Below, one piece after another: positions 1 through 7,533 of a DNA stretch of 64,000 nucleotides. Made by a program: the position numbers and the translations under genes. The notes beneath the pieces were generated by a model. It was not told the origin of the DNA, did no database searches, and saw nothing but the letters and a program-made list of their open reading frames with translations. The DNA is from Xanthomonas arboricola pv. guizotiae (GTDB taxonomy: Bacteria > Pseudomonadota > Gammaproteobacteria > Xanthomonadales > Xanthomonadaceae). Numbering within the stretch: position 1 is the stretch's first letter; every line of letters begins with the position of its first letter. The stretch is from assembly GCF_002940205.1 (NCBI RefSeq), contig NZ_MDSK01000004.1:1-64000 (forward strand), read 5' to 3'.

Positions 1-50
1 CGTCGCATCGATCTCCACTTGGCGTTGCTTTCGCTCGCATCCTCCATCAT
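1..50 (-). CDS. Start of a protein truncated by the left edge
   Basis: On the minus strand an ATG at 50 (with an in-frame second ATG at 47) opens a frame that stays open to the edge and encodes M-M-E-D-A-S-E-S-N-A-K-W-R-S-M-R. A purine-rich GAAGAAGG, about 9 bases upstream, is a good ribosome binding site. The 50 bases are clearly less GC-rich than neighbouring genes. I do not recognise the protein, and sixteen residues are too few to assign a family. It would lie downstream of pdeM in the same direction. It could be a chance frame. Confidence 0.4.
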   Translation of the reverse strand, partial: MMEDASESNAKWRSMR

Positions 51-251
51 CTGCTTACGCCTTCTTCCTGGGTTTTGTTAGCCGCTCTAAAACGAGGTGC
101 AGCCGTTAGGCGGGCGCAGCCGGTGCCGGCTGCGGCATGCACCCCTCGGACAGTGCGGTTTTCAGCGCTCGGTTTGCACCTGCCCGACGGCTGCTTGCCA
201 CGCTTTTAGCCGTGTTAGGCGCGGCGTCGGCCGGCACGTTCGCGGCGCTGG
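51..251. other. Intergenic region with repeated GTTAGGC cores and a strong hairpin
   Basis: This stretch downstream of pdeM has no convincing gene. The heptamer GTTAGGC occurs at 106-112 and 213-219, each time preceded by AGCCG, and a related GTTAGCC lies at 77-83. A near-perfect palindrome (CGCAGCCGG, 2-base loop, CCGGCTGCG) spans 115-134 and could end pdeM operon transcription. GTTAGGC fits the GTTRRRY core of integron attC sites, but I could not find the partner RYYYAAC core at the expected spacing, so attC identity is only a suggestion. Confidence 0.35.
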
Positions 252-896
252 CTAACGCACCGGCAATGCCATCGCATCGCCTTCCACGCAGGCGACCAGG
301 CGCTCGCCTTCGCTCAGTGTCGGCACGATGCCTGCGGTGAACCGCGAGAACGCAGGCAGGATGGTGACGCGTTCGCGCAACCAGAACGCCGGCCAGCGCC
401 GCGACAGCCCCGGCAGCTTGGCCAGTGGATGCAGGTGCCCGCACAGCACGTGGCCCGTTGGATGCGGCAACGGGTCGTGACGCAGCACGAAGGGGCCGTC
501 TTCGACTTGTTCGCCGGCCGCTTCGATGTGCAGATCCGCGCCTGCGAGTGCGCGGTCGTGATTGCCGCGGATGGCGATCACGCGTAACGCGCAATGCTGC
601 TCGCGCCATGCGCTCCAGCGCCGGTGCCAGGCCGCGCGCGGTGCCGGGCCGTGCAGCAGGTCGCCCAGGATCCAGAGCGCCTGGACATCGCGTCGGGCGA
701 GCAACGCATCCAGCCGCTTCAGATCGTGCGCGGTGCCGCCAGCAGGCAGGCCGATGCCGGCGCGACGGAACACATCGGCCTTGCCCAGGTGCAGATCGGC
801 GATCAACAGCGCACGTTGCGCCGGCCGATACAACGCGCGTTCGCCGAGCAATTCCACCGTTTCGCCGGCCAGCTGCAGCTGCACGCTATCGCCCAT
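252..896 (-). CDS. pdeM: Ligase-associated DNA damage response endonuclease PdeM (metallophosphoesterase)
   Basis: The 214-residue protein has a complete calcineurin-like metallophosphoesterase signature: D34-x-H36, G-D at 78-79, G-N-H-D at 111-114 and G-H-L-H at 153-156, which bind two metal ions. It matches the PdeM family found with bacterial ATP-dependent DNA ligases. It is the last gene of the four-gene repair operon, and its ATG lies inside the end of the helicase gene (11-base overlap), so translation is probably coupled. It presumably acts as a cytoplasmic nuclease or phosphodiesterase in repair. The natural substrate is not evident from the sequence. Confidence 0.88.
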   Translation of the reverse strand: MGDSVQLQLAGETVELLGERALYRPAQRALLIADLHLGKADVFRRAGIGLPAGGTAHDLKRLDALLARRDVQALWILGDLLHGPAPRAAWHRRWSAWREQHCALRVIAIRGNHDRALAGADLHIEAAGEQVEDGPFVLRHDPLPHPTGHVLCGHLHPLAKLPGLSRRWPAFWLRERVTILPAFSRFTAGIVPTLSEGERLVACVEGDAMALPVR

Positions 897-3387
897 GTTT
901 ACGCTCCAGTTGTTCGGCAGCGCGCAATACGCGCGCCTTCCAGTCTTCGGTACTCAGTTGCCCGCGCACGCGTTCGGCCCATAACGGAAACGACAACGGG
1001 GTGAGGCTGCGCGGTTTGCACAGGCGCAACGCGCGGCGCGCGCAATCTTCCAGCGCATGCGCAAGCCGCGCCAGTTCGAGCTGGCCTTCGAACACTTCGC
1101 GCTCGGCTTGCGCAAGCAGCAGGTGATCGGGGTCGAAGCGCTGCAACACGTCGTACAGCAAGCCACTGGAGGCCTGCAGCTGGCGCAGGCTGCGCGGCGC
1201 CCGCCCAGGCAACGAGGGCGACAACAGTCCGGCCACACGCGCGATCTCGCGAAATTGCCGGCGCGCCAACTCGCCCAGGTTGAGGCTGTCGCGCAGATCC
1301 TCGAACAGGTTCACCGGCGACAACAAGGTCTGCAGCACATCGGCATCGATCTCGACGTCCTGCGCCGGCGACAGCACAAAGCCATAGTCGTTGGCAGCGA
1401 AGCTGAAGGTATTGCGTTGGCGTCGGCCCCAACGTGCCGCTAGCAGCGCCGCCAGGCCTTCGTTGACCTGCCGGCCGGCGAACGGATACACGAAGACATG
1501 CCGGCCATCGCGCGCCTTGATGCTTTCCACCAGCAGATGGTCCGGCCCCGGCAACGATGAGAGCGACGCCTGCAGCTGCAGCAACGGCGCCAGCGCCTGC
1601 ATTTCCGGCGCATCGCCAGGGTCGGCGAACACCGCCTCCACCTCGCGGCCCAGGGCCGACGACAACGGCATGCGCCCGCCCATCCATTTCGGCACCACGC
1701 CGCTGCCACCCTTGGCCACGCGCACGTAGGCGGTCATGTCTTCCAGGCGCACCAGCTCCAGCAAGCGGCCGGCGAACTGGAAGCGATCTCCGCGGCGCAG
1801 GCGGCCGACGAATTGTTCTTCCACCGCGCCCAGCCGCCCGCCGCGCAGGAACTGCACGCGCACGCTGCCGTCGCTGGTGATCGTGCCGATGGACAGCCGA
1901 TGCCGGAGCGCGACGCGCCGGTCGATCACGCGGTACATGCCGTCGTCGTCGCGAACCACCTTGTGGAAATCCGGGTAATGCGCCAGCGCGCTACCCCCTT
2001 GCACGATGAAATCCAGCACCGCGTTCCAGGTGGTTTTTTCCAGCGCAGCGAAGGCATCGGTGCCGCGCACTTCGTCGAACAACGCATCGGCGTGAAAGCC
2101 GCCGCCGAGGGCGAGCGTGACGCAGTGCTGCGCCAGCACGTCCAGCGATAGCCGCGGCGGAGGACGCGCTTCGATATGGCCATGCACCAGCGCGCGGCGT
2201 GCCGCAGCGTATTCCACCAGTTCCAGCGCATGCGAAGGCACGCACACCACGTGCCCGGATTCGCCGGGGCGGTGGCGCGCGCGCCCGGCGCGTTGCAGCA
2301 GCCGCGCGATGCCTTTCGGGCTGCCGACCTGCAACACCTGATCCACGGCCGGGAAATCCACGCCCAGATCCAGGCTGGAGGTGGCCACCACGCAGCGCAG
2401 GCTGCCGTCGGCCAGCCCGCGTTCGGCGGCCGCGCGTAACGCTGGATCCAGCGAGCCGTGATGCAGCGCCAGCGTGGCCAGATCCTCCGGCCACACCGCA
2501 CTCAAGCCTTGATGCCACAACTCGGCCTGCGCACGCGTGTTGGTGAACACCAGGCTGGTGCGCTGCTGCATGATCTTCTGCAGCACGCGCGCCAGTTGCG
2601 CCAGGCCAAGATGGCCCGCCCACGGAAACCGCTCGCCACTTTGCGGCAGCAGGGTTTCCAGGGTCATCGTGCGCGGTTTGACGCCGGAGACCAGCGCCGC
2701 CTCGGGGCGATGCGGCAACAGCACATCGCGTGCCTGCGACAAATTGCCCAGCGTTGCCGACAGCCCCCAGATGCGCAGTTGCGGCGTCCATCCGCGCAGG
2801 CGCGCAAGACACAGCTGCAGCAGCACGCCACGCTTGTTGCCGAGCAACTCGTGCCACTCGTCGACGATCACGCAGCGCAGCGCCGACAGCTGCGGCGCGG
2901 TATCCGGATACGACAACAGCAACGCCAGCGATTCGGGCGTGGTGACCAGCACATCGAGCTTGCCGCTGCGTGCCAGGCGCTTGTCACGTGCGCTGGCATC
3001 GCCGGTACGCAAGCCCACCTGCCAATCCAGCCCCAGCGCATCCACCGGCTCGCGCAGTGCGCGCGCGGTGTCGGCGGCCAGTGCGCGCAATGGCGTGATC
3101 CACAGCACCTGCAGATTGCGTTGTTGCTGGCGGCGCGCAGGCGAAGCGGGCTTGCCCGGCTTGATCGGTGATTTGCGCCCGCGCGCGGCCAATGCGTCCA
3201 GCAACGGTCCGCCGAAGGCTGCCAGTGTCTTGCCGCTGCCAGTGGGGGTATGCAGCAAGCCGGACTCGCCCGCGAGATAGCGCTTCCACACATCGCGTTG
3301 AAACGGCAATGGCGCCCAGCCGCGCTGCGCGAACCAGGCACGCCATTGTTGCAAGGGCGTGCCGCGTGTCTGCGCCGCAGCACTCAC
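886..3387 (-). CDS. Ligase-associated DNA damage response DEXH-box helicase (Lhr-Core type)
   Basis: This 833-residue superfamily 2 helicase has Walker A TPTGSGKT at 47-54, DEWH at 176-179, S-A-T at 210-212 and motif VI with Q-R-A-G-R-A-R, followed by the winged-helix and Lhr-specific C-terminal region. The family length is about 800-850. I chose the GTG at 3387 because it overlaps the ligase stop codon (GTGA), and family members begin just ahead of the Q-motif region. The open frame runs on to 4293 only as a shadow of the ligase. It is probably an ATP-driven 3'-5' translocase working with the ligase, nuclease and PdeM of the same operon. Confidence 0.9.
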   Translation of the reverse strand: MSAAAQTRGTPLQQWRAWFAQRGWAPLPFQRDVWKRYLAGESGLLHTPTGSGKTLAAFGGPLLDALAARGRKSPIKPGKPASPARRQQQRNLQVLWITPLRALAADTARALREPVDALGLDWQVGLRTGDASARDKRLARSGKLDVLVTTPESLALLLSYPDTAPQLSALRCVIVDEWHELLGNKRGVLLQLCLARLRGWTPQLRIWGLSATLGNLSQARDVLLPHRPEAALVSGVKPRTMTLETLLPQSGERFPWAGHLGLAQLARVLQKIMQQRTSLVFTNTRAQAELWHQGLSAVWPEDLATLALHHGSLDPALRAAAERGLADGSLRCVVATSSLDLGVDFPAVDQVLQVGSPKGIARLLQRAGRARHRPGESGHVVCVPSHALELVEYAAARRALVHGHIEARPPPRLSLDVLAQHCVTLALGGGFHADALFDEVRGTDAFAALEKTTWNAVLDFIVQGGSALAHYPDFHKVVRDDDGMYRVIDRRVALRHRLSIGTITSDGSVRVQFLRGGRLGAVEEQFVGRLRRGDRFQFAGRLLELVRLEDMTAYVRVAKGGSGVVPKWMGGRMPLSSALGREVEAVFADPGDAPEMQALAPLLQLQASLSSLPGPDHLLVESIKARDGRHVFVYPFAGRQVNEGLAALLAARWGRRQRNTFSFAANDYGFVLSPAQDVEIDADVLQTLLSPVNLFEDLRDSLNLGELARRQFREIARVAGLLSPSLPGRAPRSLRQLQASSGLLYDVLQRFDPDHLLLAQAEREVFEGQLELARLAHALEDCARRALRLCKPRSLTPLSFPLWAERVRGQLSTEDWKARVLRAAEQLERKHGR

Positions 3388-4988
3388 CGTGCCAGCGCCT
3401 GCAGGCTGCTCAGGTGATCGGCCTCGCGCATCGGCTTGTCCTGCCGCCAGCGCAGGATGCGCGGGAAGCGCACCGCAATGCCGGACTTGTGCCGCGCGCT
3501 GCGGTTCACCGCTTCGAACCCCAGTTCGAACACATGCTGCGCGGTGACTGCACGCACCGGGCCGAAGCGTTCGGTGGTGTTGGCGCGGATCCAGCGATCC
3601 AGTTGCATGATCTCCTTGTCGTCCAGCCCCGAGTAGGCCTTGGCGACCGGCACCAGCTGGCCCTCGTGCCACAGCCCGAAGGTGTAGTCGGTGTACAGCG
3701 TGCTGCGGCGGCCATGGCCGGCCTGCGCGTACAGCAGCACCGCATCGATGGTGAGCGGGTCGATCTTCCATTTCCACCAGTCGCCGCGGCGGCGGCCGGA
3801 TTGGTAGCTCGAACTGGCGCGCTTGAGCATCAGCCCTTCCACGCCGCGCTCGCGCGCATCCAGCCGCAGCTGCGCTGCCGTCTGCCAGCCGCCGACCTGC
3901 ACCAGCGGCGAGGCGACGATGCGCGGATCGGCAAGCGTGCTCAGCACGCCTTCCAGCAGTGCGCGCCGTTTCTGCAACGGGCGCTCGCGCAAGTCTTCGC
4001 CCTCCAACTCGAGCAGATCGTAGGCGACCACGCGCGCCGGCGCCGCCGCCAATGTCTTGGGCCCGGGCTTGAGCCGCTGGATGCGCGTCTGCAAGGCGGT
4101 GAACGGCATCGGCAGGGGCTGTTCCGGTTGCCAGGCCAGCAATTCGCCATCGATGACCGTGCCGTCGGGCAACTGCAGCGCGGCCTGTTCGATCTCCGGG
4201 AAACGGCCATCCAGGCGCTCCTCGCCACGCGACCACAACGCCGCCTCGCCAGCGCGCCGGATCAGCTGCAGGCGAATGCCGTCCCATTTCCATTCCAGCA
4301 ACCAGTCATCGACCGCGCCCAACGTCGCCACCTCGGCCTCGAGCGGCGATGCGAGAAAGAACGGGTAGGGCTGCTGGCGATCGCCGGGCAGTTCCTCGGC
4401 GGTCAGCAGGGTGGCCAGATAGCCCGGATGCGGCCGCCAGCTGCCGAGCATGCGCTGTGCAATGCGCGCGATCTCGATCCCGGACATCTCCGCCAGCGCC
4501 TGCTGCACCAGTCGCTGCGACACTCCCACGCGCAGGGCGCCGGTGAGCAGCTTGTTGAACACCAGGCGCTCGTCGAAGGCCAGGCTGCGCCACGCCTGCA
4601 CGATGCAGGCCTTGCGCACTTCCACGTCCTGGTTGGCGATCGGCAGCAACCGCTGTTCGATCCACTCGGCCAACGGCAGATCGGTCGCTTCGGTGATCGG
4701 GTCGTCCAGCAACAAGGCCAGGGTCTCGGCCAGATCGCCGACATGGTCGTAGCTGTCGGCCACCAGCCAGTCGGCGATGCCGGCGGTGTCGGTGATCCAT
4801 TCGCGCAGTTCGCCGCTGCTGGCGATGCGCATGCGCGTGCTGGCCACCTTGCCGCCGGCCAGCAGGTACAGCGCCCACGCCGCATCGAACGATGGCGCAC
4901 TGCGGAAGTACGCGACCAAGGCCGCCCGCTTGTCGAGCGTGCCGGTGCTGCGATCCAGGGTGCGGTACAACGCTGCGAAACGCTTCAC
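3384..4988 (-). CDS. ATP-dependent DNA ligase
   Basis: The 534-residue protein has an N-terminal alpha-helical DNA-binding domain (about 1-200), then the adenylation domain with the active-site lysine in K-W-D-G (K234) and an OB-fold C-terminus. It joins DNA nicks with ATP, in addition to the essential NAD-dependent LigA expected elsewhere on the chromosome. The start is GTG at 4988, where family homology begins (M-K-R-F-A-A-L-Y). The frame is open for 81 more codons, but they are Arg/Ala-rich and not ligase-like. Its stop overlaps the helicase start by four bases. Confidence 0.9.
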   Translation of the reverse strand: MKRFAALYRTLDRSTGTLDKRAALVAYFRSAPSFDAAWALYLLAGGKVASTRMRIASSGELREWITDTAGIADWLVADSYDHVGDLAETLALLLDDPITEATDLPLAEWIEQRLLPIANQDVEVRKACIVQAWRSLAFDERLVFNKLLTGALRVGVSQRLVQQALAEMSGIEIARIAQRMLGSWRPHPGYLATLLTAEELPGDRQQPYPFFLASPLEAEVATLGAVDDWLLEWKWDGIRLQLIRRAGEAALWSRGEERLDGRFPEIEQAALQLPDGTVIDGELLAWQPEQPLPMPFTALQTRIQRLKPGPKTLAAAPARVVAYDLLELEGEDLRERPLQKRRALLEGVLSTLADPRIVASPLVQVGGWQTAAQLRLDARERGVEGLMLKRASSSYQSGRRRGDWWKWKIDPLTIDAVLLYAQAGHGRRSTLYTDYTFGLWHEGQLVPVAKAYSGLDDKEIMQLDRWIRANTTERFGPVRAVTAQHVFELGFEAVNRSARHKSGIAVRFPRILRWRQDKPMREADHLSSLQALAR

Positions 4989-5214
4989 GGCAGCGCCTGC
5001 GGCATCGTGCGCCGGTCGGCTGCACGCAGCTCCAATGCGCATCGGGTAAACGCAGCGAACGCGCGTGTGCGCCGCTGCGGCTGCGGTGGCCCGATGATGG
5101 CTGCGGGCGCGTTGCGATGCACGCAAAACGCCAGCGCGTGCCGACGGAACACGAGTGCACCGCTCAAGCGAATGCGCGGACGTGCGCGAACATACCGACG
5201 TGCGGGCAGTGGAT

Positions 5215-6225
5215 TCATTCCTCGGCTCCAAAATCGGTGCGGAAGGCTTCCGCTGCGACGCCGCGTTCCCGTAGGTGCTGGATCAATGCATCGGTGTTGC
5301 CATGCGTGGCGATCACACGCCGTGCGCCGGTGTCTTCGATGGTGCGCAGCAGGTCCGGCCAGTCGGCATGATCGGACACCACAAAACCGCGGTCGTAGTT
5401 GCGCCGGCGACGATTGCCGCGGATGCGCATCCAGCCCGACGCGAAGCCCTGTTGCGCATGCCGGAAGCGACGGATCCAGGCGCTGCCGGCCGCCGATGGC
5501 GGCGCCAGGACCAATTGCCCGGCATAGTCGGCGCCGCGCGCATGCTCGCTGACCGGTTGGGTCTCCAGCATCGGGATGCCGGCCTGGCGATACACCTCCA
5601 CGCCTACCGCAACCGCGCCATGCAGCAGTGCCGGCTGGGTTTCCCAGGCGCGCAATTCGGCAAGCACGCGTTGCGCCTTGCCCAAGGCATAGCAATACAG
5701 AATGGCGGCCTCGCCGCGCTCGGCGCATTCGTGGCGCCAGGCGACGATATCGGCCGCGACATCGGCGGTATCCGGCCAGCGATACACCGGCAGGCCGAAG
5801 GTCGCCTCGGTGATGAAGGTGTCGCAGGGCACCACTTCGAACGGCTTGCAGGTGGGGTCGGGCTGGCGCTTGTAATCGCCGGAGGCGACCCAGACTTCGC
5901 CATCCACCTCGATGCGCACCTGCGCCGAGCCGAGCACATGCCCGGCCGGATGCAGCGACACCCGCGCGCGTCCCAGCTCGAAGGCTTCACCGTCGGCATG
6001 CGTGTGATAGACCTGCTCGCCCAGGCGCCACTGCAGGATCGGCAAGCTCTCGTGCGTGCAGTGGTATTCGCCCATGCCGCTGCGTGCGTGGTCGCCATGC
6101 CCATGCGTGATCACCGCACGTGGCACCGGTCGCCAGGGATCGATATGGAAGTCGCCCTGCGGGCAATACAGGCCTTCGGGGCCAAGCACCACCAGATCGC
6201 CAAGTTGTCCGTTGCCGTTGCGCAT
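5215..6225 (-). CDS. Ligase-associated DNA exonuclease (metallo-beta-lactamase fold)
   Basis: The 336-residue protein is of the MBL/beta-CASP nuclease type (SNM1/CPSF-like). The metal-binding motif T-H-G-H-G-D-H is at 40-46, and later histidines and aspartates fit the family. It is first in the repair operon and probably processes DNA ends before ligation. The start is placed at the ATG at 6225, since the 30 residues upstream in the open frame do not resemble the family. There are 226 bases between its stop and the ligase GTG, so the ligase may have extra promoter input. Confidence 0.87.
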   Translation of the reverse strand: MRNGNGQLGDLVVLGPEGLYCPQGDFHIDPWRPVPRAVITHGHGDHARSGMGEYHCTHESLPILQWRLGEQVYHTHADGEAFELGRARVSLHPAGHVLGSAQVRIEVDGEVWVASGDYKRQPDPTCKPFEVVPCDTFITEATFGLPVYRWPDTADVAADIVAWRHECAERGEAAILYCYALGKAQRVLAELRAWETQPALLHGAVAVGVEVYRQAGIPMLETQPVSEHARGADYAGQLVLAPPSAAGSAWIRRFRHAQQGFASGWMRIRGNRRRRNYDRGFVVSDHADWPDLLRTIEDTGARRVIATHGNTDALIQHLRERGVAAEAFRTDFGAEE

Positions 6226-6544
6226 GCGGCAACTCTGGCCAAGCCGGTGTGCAGATCCTGAGAATGGGAATGGCACGCATCGACGCACCACTGCGGCAAG
6301 GCCTGCAGATCGCAATCGCCAATCGGGCCATGCGCGATCAAGGCAAGGCCGATGAATCGATCAAGCGCCTGGCGTGGCAGCGAGCTGGCCTTCAATGCAG
6401 CACGCATGCCACCAGCTCGCGCCATTGCTCACCGGAATAACCAGTCAGAACTCGGAAATCGAACACCCACGCAGGCGCTGGCCCGCATCATCCGCCGCGA
6501 TTCCCGATTCCCGATTCCCGATTCCCGATTCCCCGCCCCAACCC
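6226..6544. other. Intergenic region between exonuclease and zinc-ribbon gene
   Basis: These 319 bases should hold the repair operon promoter (minus strand, upstream of 6225). At the other end a 7-bp repeat array (6499-6533) sits just past the stop of the zinc-ribbon gene. Open frames here are short, with no family resemblance. I see no tRNA or other RNA gene. Confidence 0.5.
6499..6533. repeat. Five perfect tandem copies of GATTCCC
   Basis: GATTCCC is repeated five times without a mismatch (6499-6505, 6506-6512, 6513-6519, 6520-6526, 6527-6533), about 12 bases beyond the stop of the zinc-ribbon gene. The reverse complement, GGGAATC, is the unit of the arrays around metG (51336-53845). The tract is outside any recognised coding region. 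Pure tandem heptamers are prone to slippage. Confidence 0.9.
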
Positions 6545-6910
6545 CTAATGCCGCGCCCGCCGCCCAGGCGAACGCACCGCAGTCGCCTCCACCGCCAGCG
6601 TAAAGCCGCGCGCTTCGCCGCCCTGCATCGCGCCGACGTCCACGACCTGGCGCCGGATCTCCTCGCCCTTGCCGTTACGCACCACCACCACCACGGTGTA
6701 TTCCCATGGATCGCCATCGGCGGGATGGCGAATGGTGCCGTCGACCTTGAGCGGCACGATCGGTGCCGGCTGTGCGTGCTGCAACGCCGCCGAGTCGAAG
6801 CGCAGGTGGTGCTTGCACGCAGGGCAGACGCTGGCGCTTTCCAGGATCGTCGCCTTGCAGTGCGGGCAGCTGCGCGTGGCACCGGGCGTGCCCGGGCGGG
6901 GCGCACTCAT
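6545..6910 (-). CDS. Zinc-ribbon protein paired with a bactofilin
   Basis: The 121-residue protein has an N-terminal zinc ribbon, C-P-H-C at 15-18 and C-P-A-C at 29-32, followed by about 80 residues with beta-strand character (a run of valines around 72-77) that I do not recognise. Its ATG overlaps the bactofilin stop codon (ATGA), so the two are almost certainly one transcription unit with coupled translation. The function is unknown. The tight coupling suggests a partner or regulator of the bactofilin scaffold. There is no signal peptide or membrane segment. Confidence 0.75.
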   Translation of the reverse strand: MSAPRPGTPGATRSCPHCKATILESASVCPACKHHLRFDSAALQHAQPAPIVPLKVDGTIRHPADGDPWEYTVVVVVRNGKGEEIRRQVVDVGAMQGGEARGFTLAVEATAVRSPGRRARH

Positions 6911-7437
6911 GTGGCGTCGCTGTCTCCGCTGACCACCGGCTTGGCCGCACCGGCCGGTTTGCCGGTGTCCTCGCCCCAGCCGAAATCGGCCTGGCCGCGC
7001 ATGCGCGCACCCGAGGCCACGGTCAGGCTGCCGGCCTTGACGTCGCCAACCAGCACGCCGGAGGTCTGCAACTCCACCTGCGCGGCCGATTCGATATTGC
7101 CCTCCAGCTCCCCGGCGATGATCACCTTGTTGGCGCGTACGCCGCCATTGAGCTTGGCGCCGCGCTCGATGGTGAGATCGCCCTTGACGTTGACATCGCC
7201 CTTGAAGCGCCCGGCCAGGCGCACGTGACCGGCGCCCTCGATCTTGCCTTCGATGCTGATGTCGGCGGCGATCAGCGATTCCTTGGCCTCGCTCTGGCGC
7301 TGCGGTGTGGCCGCGGCGGGGACCGGCGGTGCCGGGCTGGCCTCGGCAGTGAACAGCCGCCCATCGGCAGCCGGGACCTCAGGGGCGGCGGGAACGCCGT
7401 CTTTCTTGTTGGGACCTTGATCGCGCCACATCGACAT
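6907..7437 (-). CDS. Bactofilin family cytoskeletal protein
   Basis: The 176-residue protein has a Pro/Ala-rich N-terminal tail (about 1-55) and then a bactofilin (DUF583) beta-helix with the regular pattern of Gly, Val and Ile turns, such as I-E-G-K-I-E-G and G-D-V-N-V-K-G-D-L. Bactofilins polymerise into membrane-associated filaments that position cell-wall or morphogenetic enzymes. I preferred the ATG at 7437 (M-S-M-W-R-D-Q) to one at 7464, as the start nearer the recognisable protein. It lies downstream of a diguanylate cyclase on the same strand and overlaps the zinc-ribbon gene. Confidence 0.88.
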   Translation of the reverse strand: MSMWRDQGPNKKDGVPAAPEVPAADGRLFTAEASPAPPVPAAATPQRQSEAKESLIAADISIEGKIEGAGHVRLAGRFKGDVNVKGDLTIERGAKLNGGVRANKVIIAGELEGNIESAAQVELQTSGVLVGDVKAGSLTVASGARMRGQADFGWGEDTGKPAGAAKPVVSGDSDAT

Positions 7438-7533
7438 CGGACTGCCTCGCTCGGGGGTCAACACCGACTATCGCCGCGCCGACCGATCTTTTGTGTGACG
7501 AATTACGCAAACCAACATCGATGGCGCGCGTGC

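Noticed and set aside
137-340. 67-codon plus-strand frame at the left end with a signal-like N-terminus
   Set aside because: It runs into the antisense of pdeM and has no ribosome site. The apparent signal peptide reflects Ala/Leu codon bias.
3388-4293. N-terminal extension of the helicase frame up to 4293
   Set aside because: It lies over the ligase coding sequence in another frame, with no helicase similarity. The GTG at 3387 overlaps the ligase stop as expected in an operon.
3168-5552. A 794-codon open frame on the plus strand opposite the ligase and exonuclease genes
   Set aside because: It is antisense to clear family-matching genes and low in hydrophobic-core patterning, a typical GC-rich shadow frame.
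6499-6533. Possible CRISPR array from the tandem GATTCCC units
   Set aside because: The units are 7 bp, directly adjacent with no spacers, and no cas genes are present.
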